47,288 bases of DNA from Aeromicrobium sp. (GCA_025964895.1 JAOPXY010000088.1:1-47288); one strand, 5' to 3'. Positions 33,286-41,097 are shown, numbered from the stretch's first letter. Numbers and translations: made by a program. Notes: generated by a model not told the origin, from the letters alone.

Positions 33286-33443
33286 ATGCCCAATCGTCTC
33301 GCCGATGCCACGAGCCCGTACCTCCAGCAGCACGCCGACAACCCCGTCGACTGGTGGGAGTGGAGCCCCGAGGCGCTCGAGCTGGCGCGGACGCTCGATC
33401 GTCCGATCCTGCTGAGCGTCGGCTACGCCGCGTGCCATTGGTG
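33286..33443 (+). pseudogene. yyaL-like (DUF255, thioredoxin-domain) gene cut off after 53 codons
   Basis: The frame opens with [40 protein letters not shown] and [13 protein letters not shown], the invariant start of YyaL/SSP411-type proteins of about 650-700 residues. Homologs continue CHWCHVMAHESFED; here the similarity ends within the second Cys codon at about 33443 and unrelated sequence follows until a stop at 33546. The start is leaderless-looking (TAGGGT at 33274-33279, then 6 nt, then ATG). The rest of the gene is nowhere in the remaining 13.8 kb, so it was displaced by an insertion or rearrangement whose left edge lies here. Confidence 0.85.
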
Positions 33444-33562
33444 TGACGTTACAAACCGCACGCTCAGGATGTTCCTCAAAACGGTAAAACCGCAGGTCAG
33501 AGGCGCTATTTCGGTTCAGATCAGTTCACGCAGTTTCGCCGTTTAACACCAATTCCTGCCCT

Positions 33563-33587
33563 TCGTGTATCACTCTCGTGTATCACT
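33563..33587 (+). repeat. Tandem 12-bp direct repeats near the island edge
   Basis: TCGTGTATCACT occurs at 33563-33574 and again at 33576-33587, separated by one base. They lie about 120 nt inside the point where the yyaL-like gene is broken, in a 218-nt stretch (33444-33661) without a gene. Short direct repeats near an element's end can be arm-type binding sites of a tyrosine integrase, but no integrase gene is present in the window. Confidence 0.6.
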
Positions 33588-33661
33588 TGGGGCCCATCTG
33601 ACGACTCGCAGGGCGACCTGGGTGGCCCGAGATTGTCGGTTCGGGCTGGGAGACTTCAAGG

Positions 33662-34701
33662 ATGACCGACAAGGTGCCCGCGCTCACAGATCCGCCGGAC
33701 GGTTACGACGAATGGCTGAACGACCTCAAAGGCCGCGTTCACGCTGCCCAGCAGCGTGCAGCGTTGGCGGTCAACACCGAACTTCTACAGCTTTACTGGC
33801 AGATCGGGCGCGGCATCCTTGATCGGCAGGCCGAACAGGGCTGGGGTACGAAAGTAATCGACCGTCTATCCCACGATCTGCGCCGATCCTTCCCTGAGAT
33901 GAAGGGTTTCTCGTCGCGCAACCTGCGGTATATGCGCGACTTCGCTAAGTCGTGGCCAGACGAGGCAATTTGGCAGCAGGCTGCTGCCAAATTGCCGTGG
34001 GGGCACAACATGGTCTTGATCGATCGGCCCGGGAGCTCTGACGAGAGGCTGGCCTACGCGAAATGATCGCTGGAACACGGTTGGTCCCGCAACGTCCTTG
34101 AGATGCAGATCGAGACGAAGTCGATCGAGCGTCAGGGCAAGGCGATTACCAACTTTGATCGCACGTTGCCGGCCGCACAGTCCGACCTGGCTCGCGAGAC
34201 CATCAAGGACCGCACAAGCTCGACTTCCTCGGATTGGAGAATGACGCCAGGGAGCGCGAGATCGAGCAGGCCCTCGTCGACCACGTTGCTGATTTTCTCA
34301 TTGAGTTAGGTGCTGGGTTCGCCTACGTCGGGCGCCAGGTCCACCTGGAGGTAGGCGGAGATGATTTCTTCATTGACCTGCTCTTCTATCACCTCAAGCT
34401 CCGCGCATACGTCGTGATTGAGATCAAGACGGGCAAGTTCAAGCCAGAGCACGTCGGTCAGCTCGGCTTCTACATGACTGCGGTCGACGCGCAGGTCAAG
34501 CACGATGATGATGCGCCGACCATAGGCCTGCTCCTGTGCAAGACGAAGAATGAAGTCGTCGCTGAGTACGCCCTCCGTGACAGTGCGCGTCCATTAGGAA
34601 TCTCGGAGTATCAACTCGTCGAGTCTCTCCCCGAGCAGCTACAGTCCAACCTCCCGACGATCGAGCAGATCGAGCGCGAGCTTGCAGATGGTGCTGGGTA
34701 G
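33662..34701 (+). pseudogene. DUF1016/YhcG-type PDDEXK nuclease gene with a nonsense and a frameshift mutation
   Basis: The first 134 codons encode the DUF1016 N-terminal domain (ALAVNTELLQLYWQIGRGIL, WGTKVIDRLSHDLRRSFPEMKGFSSRNLRYMRDFA, LPWGHNMVLID). A TGA at 34064-34066 interrupts AK-SLEHGWSRNVLEMQIE, which continues in the same frame. Around 34211-34215 one base is missing and the reading moves to the next frame, where KLDFLGLENDAREREIEQALVDH leads into the PDDEXK core (FFIDLLFYHLKLRAYVVIEIKTGKFKPEHVGQLGFY). Two independent lesions show a decayed gene. Intact relatives accompany mobile and defence loci. GC content and codon use here look clearly lower than in the genes before 33 kb. Confidence 0.88.
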
Positions 34702-34888
34702 ATCCTCTATGCCGATTGCCATCCGCCGCTCTCAGCGGTGCCGGCTATCCGATGATTCGACCGCCGGGAGAGGAGTGCCTGAGCCGCAATCCGCGCGCCT
34801 TCAGTTGGGGTAAGGCGGGAACTATGAGTCGGGTTCGCCACCGGTGCAGGCGGCGAGCAAATCTGTCGGGGTCGGCCGTGCGACCAGC

Positions 34889-35088
34889 CTAAATAGGCCA
34901 AGTGATCGAGGCTCGCTCATCGTCGTCAAGTGGCTCGAGGGTGACCCGCACGCCGATGGTGGCTGCGACGTCGGCCAAGGTACCGGTGTCGGGTCGGACT
35001 TTTCGGACGCGAAACGTCGTTGGATAGTTGGGGGCTCTACCTGAATAGCGCGTGCCTGTTTTGAAAAGCCCGGCCGATTCGCGGGCAT
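34889..35088 (-). pseudogene. Frameshifted remnant resembling an Xre-type antitoxin
   Basis: On the minus strand one frame reads QARAIQVEPPTIQRRFASEKSDP, like the recognition helix of an Xre helix-turn-helix domain. A second frame, one base off, continues PDTGTLADVAATIGVRVTLE and PLDDDERASIT, then stops at 34889-34891. The two halves join at about 34995 as an antitoxin-like HTH followed by its usual tail. The N-terminal helices are missing. The rest of 34702-35104 shows nothing else I can support. Low confidence because the segment is short. Confidence 0.4.
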
Positions 35089-35104
35089 CGTTTACGGCGA
35101 GGGT

Positions 35105-35608
35105 TTACATCGGCGCCGGCGTGGATCGACCCCATCCTGAGCCTGCAGTGATGTGGTCGAGCAGGGGCTGAACTCGATAGGGCACCGGCGTGGCGACCGA
35201 GAACGTCGATGTCGTCTTGCGCACGCCTTCGATGTCGACGATCGATGCGGTCAGAATCTGCAGCGCCTCCAAGGAGCTGATGGCGACGTAGACGAGCAGA
35301 TCCTCCCGTCCAGCCTGGATCTTGATCTCGAGGACCTCTGGCAACTTTTCGAGGCCTTTCACGACCTCGGGCATCTTGCGCTGATCTAGCTCGAGGCTGA
35401 TGAGGGCCTGTACAGGCATGCCGACCGCGGAGAGATCGATGATGGGGCGGAAACCGAGGAGTACACCCGTCTCCTCAAGCCGACGAATCCTGGTCTGGAT
35501 TGTTGCCCGGCTGACGCCGAGTTCAGACGCCAACTCGGCAATGCCCGCGCGGGCATTGGCCGTCAATCGGTCGAGAATCTCCGCGTCGAGGCGGTCGATG
35601 CTGTTCAT
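35105..35608 (-). CDS. Lrp/AsnC-family transcriptional regulator
   Basis: 167 residues. N-terminal helix-turn-helix: IDRLDAEILDRLTANARAGIAELASELGVSRATIQTRIRRLEETGVL. C-terminal RAM ligand-binding domain: ALISLELDQRKMPEVVKGLEKLPEVLEIKIQAGREDLLVYVAISSLEALQ. Such proteins sense amino acids, commonly leucine or other branched-chain amino acids. ATG 35608 is preferred to the TTG three codons upstream. The gene is divergent from a leucine/valine dehydrogenase and BCKDH operon with a palindrome between them, so it is very likely the operon's BkdR-like regulator (inference from place and family). Confidence 0.92.
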   Translation of the reverse strand: MNSIDRLDAEILDRLTANARAGIAELASELGVSRATIQTRIRRLEETGVLLGFRPIIDLSAVGMPVQALISLELDQRKMPEVVKGLEKLPEVLEIKIQAGREDLLVYVAISSLEALQILTASIVDIEGVRKTTSTFSVATPVPYRVQPLLDHITAGSGWGRSTPAPM

Positions 35609-35674
35609 GATGTGCAACTCCGTCGAGATCGTCTGCGAACAGATAGCCAGAATGCCATGTTGTTAGGAAGAGAC

Positions 35675-35692
35675 TTGACCAAATTTAACCAA
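35675..35692. promoter_or_regulatory. AT-rich palindrome, probable Lrp-type operator
   Basis: TTGACCAAATTTAACCAA is symmetric at TTG/CAA and at the central AAATTT (12 of 18 positions). It lies in the 188-nt gap between the Lrp/AsnC gene and the dehydrogenase gene, an AT-rich island in GC-rich DNA. Its left end also offers a TTGACC -35 box, and TAGCAT follows at 35695-35700, though the 14-nt spacing is short for a promoter. Confidence 0.55.
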
Positions 35693-35796
35693 TTTAGCAT
35701 GATCATGGTGTCAGAAGGTCGGTGCGATCCACCGACCGTCGAACAGAGGAACACGGTCCTACAGGTCCTGTCCTCGCATTAGAGACGAGCAATGGC

Positions 35797-36897
35797 ATGG
35801 CAGTTGATGTTCAGGCACACCCTCGCGAGACCGATCGCGTCTTCGATCAGACCGACGATCTCGGCTTGCCGGCTCACGAGCAAGTGGTGTTCTGTCGCGA
35901 CGAGTCCTCAGGGCTCCGCGCGATCATCAGCATTCACTCCACGGCCCTCGGGCCAGCGCTGGGCGGCACGCGTTTCTTCCCGTACCGGTCCGAGAATGCA
36001 GCTCTCACGGATGGGCTGCGCCTCTCGCGAGGAATGACCTGCAAGGCCGCGCTCGCTGGGATGCCGTTGGGCGGCGGCAAGGCCGTGATCATCGGTGATC
36101 CGGCGCTGATCGGATCACCTGATTTGCTGCGCGCATACGGACGATTCGTCGAGACCCTTGGTGGCCGCTACGTCACCGCGGCCGATGTCGGCACGACCTC
36201 GGACGACCTCGACGTGATCGGCGAGCAGACGCAACACGTAGTCGGCAGGACGATCCGTGCAGGCGGCTCGGGAGACAGCGGTCTTTCGACTGCTTACGGC
36301 GTCTTCTGCGCTATGCAATCGGCCGCAGAGAGAACCTGGGGATCGGACGGTTTGCGTGGTAGGACGGTCGGTATCGAGGGCGTTGGAAAGGTTGGGTTTC
36401 ACCTCGTCGGGCTGCTGCTGGAGGAGGGAGCGCGAGTCATCGTGTCGGATCCCAACCCGCCAGCGCTCGACCGGGTGACCGAGCACTACGAGGGAATTTC
36501 GACGGTCGCGTCAGTGATCGATCAGCGCCTCGACGTGTACGCGCCGTGCGCCCTCGGTGCGACCCTCACCCACCAGTCGGTCAGCACCCTGTCGGCCCAG
36601 TTGGTGTGCGGAGCGGCCAACAACCAGTTGCTCACTTCGCAGGTTGAACAAAGCATGCGAGACCGAGGCATCGTGTGGGTGCCCGACTTCGTAGCAAACG
36701 CCGGCGGGCTGATCCAAGTTGGCGGCGAACTGTTGGCCAGGACCGAGGAGCAGATGCTGAGCCAGGTCGAGCAAATCAGGGGCACGGTCTCCGAGATCCT
36801 CGCGACGGCGCAGGACCACGACGTGCCGATCGGGACCGCGGCCCTGAGAGTCGTGCGGTCGCGTCTAGAGGCGGCGCGTGTAGCGCCAACTTCGTAG
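35797..36897 (+). CDS. Leucine/valine (branched-chain amino acid) dehydrogenase
   Basis: 366 residues, the size of Leu/Phe/Val dehydrogenases. It should deaminate leucine, valine or isoleucine to the 2-oxo acid with NAD. The substrate domain has STALGPALGGTRF and MTCKAALAGMPLGGGKAVI, whose Lys95 is the catalytic Lys. The NAD domain has GRTVGIEGVGKVGFHLVGLLLEEGARVIVSDP with the GXGXVG motif, and the CALGATLT and GAANNQL blocks are typical. ATG 35797 is chosen because similarity begins soon after and AGACGAGC precedes it; an upstream in-frame GTG at 35722 would add 25 unconserved residues. It is the first gene of the BCKDH operon. Confidence 0.92.
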   Translation: MAVDVQAHPRETDRVFDQTDDLGLPAHEQVVFCRDESSGLRAIISIHSTALGPALGGTRFFPYRSENAALTDGLRLSRGMTCKAALAGMPLGGGKAVIIGDPALIGSPDLLRAYGRFVETLGGRYVTAADVGTTSDDLDVIGEQTQHVVGRTIRAGGSGDSGLSTAYGVFCAMQSAAERTWGSDGLRGRTVGIEGVGKVGFHLVGLLLEEGARVIVSDPNPPALDRVTEHYEGISTVASVIDQRLDVYAPCALGATLTHQSVSTLSAQLVCGAANNQLLTSQVEQSMRDRGIVWVPDFVANAGGLIQVGGELLARTEEQMLSQVEQIRGTVSEILATAQDHDVPIGTAALRVVRSRLEAARVAPTS

Positions 36898-36983
36898 CAC
36901 GCCGCCAACATCCGTCCCCGACGCGAGCCTCGGCCCGCGCGATCGATCCCACCATGACCAGAAGCAGAGCACGAGGAGCCCCC

Positions 36984-38099
36984 ATGACCGCACCGACCCG
37001 CCTTGACGCCTACGTCGACGGCCCCCGAGCTGATAGCGAGGGCAGGCCGATGTTCCAGCTGATCGCTCCCGACGGGACATTGACGAACGCCGGAGAGCAG
37101 CTCGGCGTCTCGGTCGAACTCGCTCAGGAGCTCTACAGCGACATGGTGCTGGCACGCCGGCTGGATCAGGAGGCGCTGTCGTTGCAGCGTCAGGGCGAGC
37201 TCAGCCTATGGCTGATGTCGTGGGGCCAGGAGGCCGCGCAGGTCGGGTCAATCCGCGCTCTGCGGCCGTCCGACATGGTGTTTCCGAGCTACCGCGAACA
37301 CGCGGCGGCGCTGTGCCGGGGAATCTCGCCGGCTGACTTGATGCGGCAGTGGAAGGGTTCGTCGCACTCGGGCTGGGACCCCAAGGGCCCGAGGTTCCAT
37401 ATCTATTCGTTGGTGCTCGGCACCCAGACCCTGCACGCGACGGGTTACGCGTCGGGCGCCGTCATGGAACGGACCGACGAGGTCGTGGCGACCTACTTCG
37501 GCGACGGTGCCGCAAGCCAGGGCGACGTCAATGAGGCGTTCAACTGGGCCGCTGCAGGCTCGCTACCAGTACTGTTCTTCTGTCAAAACAACCAGTGGGC
37601 CATCTCGACCCCCACCACGATTCAGATGCGCACCCCGCTGCATGTGAGAGCGGCCGGTTTCGGCTTGGACGCTTATCACGTGGACGGCAACGACGTCATG
37701 GCCGTTCACGCCGTGACCACGTTAGCGACTGAACGCATTCGTGACGGTGGGGGACCGGCACTGATCGAGGCTCAGACCTACCGCTTCGGTGGTCACAGCA
37801 GTTCGGACGATCCGAAGCGCTACCGGTCCGATGACGAAGTCGCGGGCTGGGAGCTGCGTGACCCCCTCAGGCGGATGGAGACCTTTCTCCGTGGAGCGAA
37901 CGCCGGCGACGAATTCTTCGACGCTCTGGCACAGGAGGCCGACACCTTCGCCGCGACCGTCCGGGAACAGTGCAAGGGGCTGGCGGGTGCCGACCTTGGA
38001 GACCTGTTCGACCGCGTATACGTCGACGCGCACCCAGTACTCGACGAGGAGCGCCTGGCGCACGCACATCACCTGACGACGCTCGGATCGGAGAACTGA
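36984..38099 (+). CDS. Branched-chain 2-oxoacid dehydrogenase E1 component, alpha subunit
   Basis: 371 residues. The thiamine diphosphate motif GDGAASQGDVNEAFNWAAAGSLPVLFFCQNN lies near 173-203. The segment SWGQEAAQVGSIRAL and the phosphorylation-loop counterpart YRFGGHSSSDDPKRYRSDDEV match BCKDH/PDH E1 alpha of the heterotetrameric class. With E1 beta it decarboxylates the 2-oxo acids of leucine, valine and isoleucine and passes the acyl group to E2 lipoate. The dehydrogenase gene just before it supplies those oxo acids, which supports a branched-chain rather than pyruvate role. CGAGGAGCCCCC precedes the ATG. Confidence 0.92.
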   Translation: MTAPTRLDAYVDGPRADSEGRPMFQLIAPDGTLTNAGEQLGVSVELAQELYSDMVLARRLDQEALSLQRQGELSLWLMSWGQEAAQVGSIRALRPSDMVFPSYREHAAALCRGISPADLMRQWKGSSHSGWDPKGPRFHIYSLVLGTQTLHATGYASGAVMERTDEVVATYFGDGAASQGDVNEAFNWAAAGSLPVLFFCQNNQWAISTPTTIQMRTPLHVRAAGFGLDAYHVDGNDVMAVHAVTTLATERIRDGGGPALIEAQTYRFGGHSSSDDPKRYRSDDEVAGWELRDPLRRMETFLRGANAGDEFFDALAQEADTFAATVREQCKGLAGADLGDLFDRVYVDAHPVLDEERLAHAHHLTTLGSEN

Positions 38100-38100
38100 C

Positions 38101-39072
38101 ATGACGACGATGACCGTCGGTGCGGCAATCAACGCGGGACTACGCAAAGCGATGGAGGACGACGACAAGGTCCTCGTGATGGGCGAGGACGTGGGTGTGC
38201 TCGGCGGTGTCTTCCGTGTCACCGACGGCCTCCAGAAGGACTTCGCCGAGGGGCGGGTCGTGGACACGCCCCTGGCGGAGTCAGGCATCGTGGGCACTGC
38301 GATCGGGTTGGCCCTGCGCGGGTATCGTCCGGTGTGCGAGATCCAGTTCGACGGGTTTGTCTACCCGGCCTTCGACCAGATCGTCAGCCAGCTTGCCAAG
38401 ATGCGTGCTCGATCTGGTGGACGCTTGGCGCTGCCGGTCGTCATCCGGATCCCAGTGGGGGGTGGAATCGGCGCGGTCGAGCACCACAGCGAGTCCAACG
38501 AGGCCTACTTCGCCCACACGGCCGGCTTGCGGGTCGTGTCGTGCTCGAACCCCGACGATGCCTTCCACATGATCCAGCAGGCAATCAACTCGGACGACCC
38601 GGTCATCTTCTACGAGCCAAAGCGGCGCTATTGGGAGAAGGGTGAGGTGTTGACCTCGCCGACTCGTGGGCTTCACGACGCCGCAGTGCTGCGGTCAGGC
38701 ACCGACTGCACGTTGGTCGCCCACGGACCGACGGTCAAGACCGCACTGGCCGCTGCGGCGGCAGCGGAGGAGGACGGTTTCTCTGTGGGCGTCGTCGACC
38801 TTCGCTCAATCTCGCCGCTCGACACTGAGACCTTGCGCAACGAGGCGACTTCCTCCGGCCGGGTGGTGATAGTGCACGAGGCGTCGACGTTCGTCAGTAT
38901 CGGCTCGGAGATCGCCGCATCGATCAGTGAGTCCTGCTTCTACGACCTGCAGGCGCCCGTGCTTCGGGTCGGCGCTTACAACATGCCCTACCCGCCCGCC
39001 TCCGTCGAGGACGACTTCCTCCCAGACGTCGACCGTGTCCTGGCTGCGGTCGACCGCAGCCTGAGCTACTAG
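38101..39072 (+). CDS. Branched-chain 2-oxoacid dehydrogenase E1 component, beta subunit
   Basis: 323 residues. Family blocks are MTVGAAINAGLRKAMEDDDKVLVMGEDVGVLGGVFRVTDGL, DTPLAESGIVGTAIGLALRGYRPVCEIQFDGF, the GAVEHHSESNEAYFAHTAGL loop with the active-site His pair, and DPVIFYEPKRRYWEKGEV; the last replaces the PRGLYR-like sequence of pyruvate enzymes and favours branched-chain substrates. The C-terminal transketolase domain ends with AVLRVGAYNMPYPPASVEDDFLPD. Its ATG follows the alpha-subunit stop by 1 nt, so translation is coupled. Confidence 0.93.
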   Translation: MTTMTVGAAINAGLRKAMEDDDKVLVMGEDVGVLGGVFRVTDGLQKDFAEGRVVDTPLAESGIVGTAIGLALRGYRPVCEIQFDGFVYPAFDQIVSQLAKMRARSGGRLALPVVIRIPVGGGIGAVEHHSESNEAYFAHTAGLRVVSCSNPDDAFHMIQQAINSDDPVIFYEPKRRYWEKGEVLTSPTRGLHDAAVLRSGTDCTLVAHGPTVKTALAAAAAAEEDGFSVGVVDLRSISPLDTETLRNEATSSGRVVIVHEASTFVSIGSEIAASISESCFYDLQAPVLRVGAYNMPYPPASVEDDFLPDVDRVLAAVDRSLSY

Positions 39073-39087
39073 AGAGCGAGCAGCATC

Positions 39088-40443
39088 ATGATCGAGTTCT
39101 CACTGCCGGACGTCGGCGAAGGACTGACCGAGGCCGAGATCCTCACATGGTTCGTCGGAGTCGGCGACACCGTGCAGATCAACGAAACCCTGGTCGAGAT
39201 CGAGACGGCCAAGTCGGTGGTCGAGCTCCCATCACCCGCCGCTGGCGTCGTCTCTGCCGTGCACGTCGACGAAGGGGCAACAGTTGACGTCGGGACAGTC
39301 ATCATCAGCATCGAGGACGGGCGGGGAGCTCCTGCACCGGTCCCCGTGGTACCCACCGTGGAGACCGCCCCGGTCGATGAGGTCGAGACGGTGGACGACG
39401 AGCCGTTGGTGCTCGTGGGCAAGGCGCCAACTGACTCGGCTCCCCGGCGCCGTCGTCTCGGGTCCCGTGGGCGGGACGGCTCCGAGCCTGCGCCCGTCGC
39501 CCCGACCTCGATCCGTAACGCTGCGCAGCCGTTGGTCGGAACAACTCTCGTCAGGACGAAGCCACCGGTCAGGCTCCTGGCCAAGCAGCTCGGGGTCGAC
39601 CTGACCACGGTGATCGCCTCGTCCGGCGATCTGATCACTCGGGCCGATGTCGAGGTGGCGGCCGCGAGCCGCACAGCGATCACGACCCCTGTGCAGCACT
39701 CCGCGCCTCCACGGCCGGCCACTGCCAGTGAGGTCGCGTGGGAAAGGGAGACCCGGATCCCGATCAAGGGCGTCCGTAAGGTGACAGCCGCGGCCATGAG
39801 CCGGTCGGCCTTCACGGCTCCACACGTGACTGAGTGGCTCACCGTCGACGTCACCCGCACCATGGACATGGTCGCCAGGCTCAAGGCCGACCGTGCCTGG
39901 CAAGGTGTACGCCTGACGCCGCTGGTCTTCGTGGCGCGCGCCTTTCTTCTCGCCGTCCGCAGGTTCCCCGACATCAATGCCCGCTGGGACGAGGAGGCTC
40001 AGGAAATCGTCCTCCAGCACTACGTCAATCTCGGTATCGCTGCGGCCACTCCACGCGGACTGATGGTGCCCAACATCAAGGACAGTCACGTGCTCGACCT
40101 CACGGGTCTGGCCCACGCCCTCGACGGTTTGGTGCAGACCGCCCGCGCAGGTAAGACGTCACCTGAAGAGATGTCGCGCGGCACCATCACGATCACCAAC
40201 ATCGGCGCTCTGGGCGTAGATGCAGGCACGCCCATCCTGAATCCCGGAGAATCCGCGATCCTCGCGTTCGGCGCGGTCCGCGACACACCTTGGGTTGTGG
40301 ACGGCCAGATCGTGATCCGTAAGGTGACTCAGCTGGCGATGTCTTTCGATCACCGGTTGGTCGATGGCGAGCTGGGTTCCCTCGTCCTGGCCGAGGTGGG
40401 GCGACTGCTCTCCGATCCCGGGGAGACGTTCCTCTACGTATGA
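39088..40443 (+). CDS. Dihydrolipoyl acyltransferase (E2) of the 2-oxoacid dehydrogenase complex
   Basis: 451 residues in the standard order. Lipoyl domain 1-80 with the lipoylated Lys42 in ETAKSVVELPSP; a Pro/Val/Asp-rich linker; the peripheral-subunit-binding domain around 145-190 (VRLLAKQLGVDLTTVIASSGDLITRADVE); then the catalytic domain with the active site SFDHRLVDG near 419-427. It transfers the branched-chain acyl group from lipoate to CoA. Only one lipoyl domain is present, as in most BCKDH E2 proteins. No E3 (lipoamide dehydrogenase) gene is present, so a genomic copy must serve. It overlaps the ACT gene by 4 nt. Confidence 0.94.
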   Translation: MIEFSLPDVGEGLTEAEILTWFVGVGDTVQINETLVEIETAKSVVELPSPAAGVVSAVHVDEGATVDVGTVIISIEDGRGAPAPVPVVPTVETAPVDEVETVDDEPLVLVGKAPTDSAPRRRRLGSRGRDGSEPAPVAPTSIRNAAQPLVGTTLVRTKPPVRLLAKQLGVDLTTVIASSGDLITRADVEVAAASRTAITTPVQHSAPPRPATASEVAWERETRIPIKGVRKVTAAAMSRSAFTAPHVTEWLTVDVTRTMDMVARLKADRAWQGVRLTPLVFVARAFLLAVRRFPDINARWDEEAQEIVLQHYVNLGIAAATPRGLMVPNIKDSHVLDLTGLAHALDGLVQTARAGKTSPEEMSRGTITITNIGALGVDAGTPILNPGESAILAFGAVRDTPWVVDGQIVIRKVTQLAMSFDHRLVDGELGSLVLAEVGRLLSDPGETFLYV

Positions 40444-40736
40444 CAGCGCGGACGCACACGGACTTCGTGGTGCTCACGGTGTACATGCGACCTGAAATCG
40501 CCGAGGTGTCTCGGGTGCTTCAGACCCTGGTCCTCCAGCCGCTGAGGGTTGAACGCTTCAGCGCCCGGCTCGTGCCGGTGGACGTCAGCGGAGTGGGCGG
40601 TCTCGACGGCCTTGGGGTGCCCGTCATGAAGCTGGTCGTGACCGGCACGGTGACCGGGCCACATGAGGTCGAGCGGGCAGTCAAGGCTCTGAACAAGTTG
40701 ACCCAGGTGTACAAGGTACGAACCGATGGAGAGTGA
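40440..40736 (+). CDS. Stand-alone ACT-domain protein, IlvN/IlvM-like
   Basis: 98 residues. The pattern is that of a single ACT domain: a first strand [12 protein letters not shown], a helix [17 protein letters not shown], a second strand region [11 protein letters not shown], a late strand [11 protein letters not shown], and a second helix [18 protein letters not shown]. This last segment closely resembles the LNKL..V.KV end of the acetolactate synthase small subunit, whose ACT domain binds valine. No acetolactate synthase is nearby. Its ATG overlaps the E2 stop by 4 nt, so it is made together with the BCKDH complex. I infer an amino acid sensor acting on the complex or its operon; there is no direct evidence for this. 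Confidence 0.75.
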   Translation: MTARTHTDFVVLTVYMRPEIAEVSRVLQTLVLQPLRVERFSARLVPVDVSGVGGLDGLGVPVMKLVVTGTVTGPHEVERAVKALNKLTQVYKVRTDGE

Positions 40737-40740
40737 CGAC

Positions 40741-41016
40741 ATGGGGCGAGAGCGTCAGCAACGGATACGACCGGGTGGGGCCCCGGCGCGGTGGTATCTC
40801 GTCACGTCCCACCGCCGGTTCAGTCAGCCCGCGGGCGACCGTCACGTGGCCGAAGTTGGCCAGCGCATCGCCTTGTGCGGGGCTAATCAACAGTTGTGGA
40901 ACTTCTGGTTCGACCGGCCGCAGGGCCCCCAGCGTGAACTCGCTGCGGGCTTGTGCGCCGAGTGTGCCAGGCTTCTTGCGTTGCAGCCGGGGAGGCTGCC
41001 CCCACGACGCCGGTGA
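40741..41016 (+). CDS. Small basic protein with a possible zinc-binding Cys motif
   Basis: 91 residues, basic at both ends. The middle has [13 protein letters not shown], then about 26 residues on LCAECARLL, so one Cys plus a CX2C pair, and possibly the His before them, could bind zinc. The pattern resembles short actinobacterial proteins of unknown function. ATG 40741 is preferred to ATG 40726 because GGAGAG (40729-40734) lies 6 nt before it. The gene follows the ACT gene by 4 nt and is the last intact gene of the operon before the broken uvrA-type sequence. I cannot assign a function. Confidence 0.6.
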   Translation: MGRERQQRIRPGGAPARWYLVTSHRRFSQPAGDRHVAEVGQRIALCGANQQLWNFWFDRPQGPQRELAAGLCAECARLLALQPGRLPPRRR

Positions 41017-41097
41017 TCACCGGTGCCCCGCCGGCACTGCCTCCTCGTCCCAGCCCTTGCCGGTCACTCGTCGCGGATCAGCAGGTCCAAGACCTTG

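Noticed and set aside
33444..33546. The 34 residues that continue the yyaL-like frame to a stop at 33546
   Set aside because: They have no similarity to DUF255 proteins and arise from reading into the inserted DNA.
36898..36983. A separate promoter in the 86-nt gap before the E1 alpha gene
   Set aside because: No convincing -10/-35 pair was found; read-through from the dehydrogenase gene explains expression.
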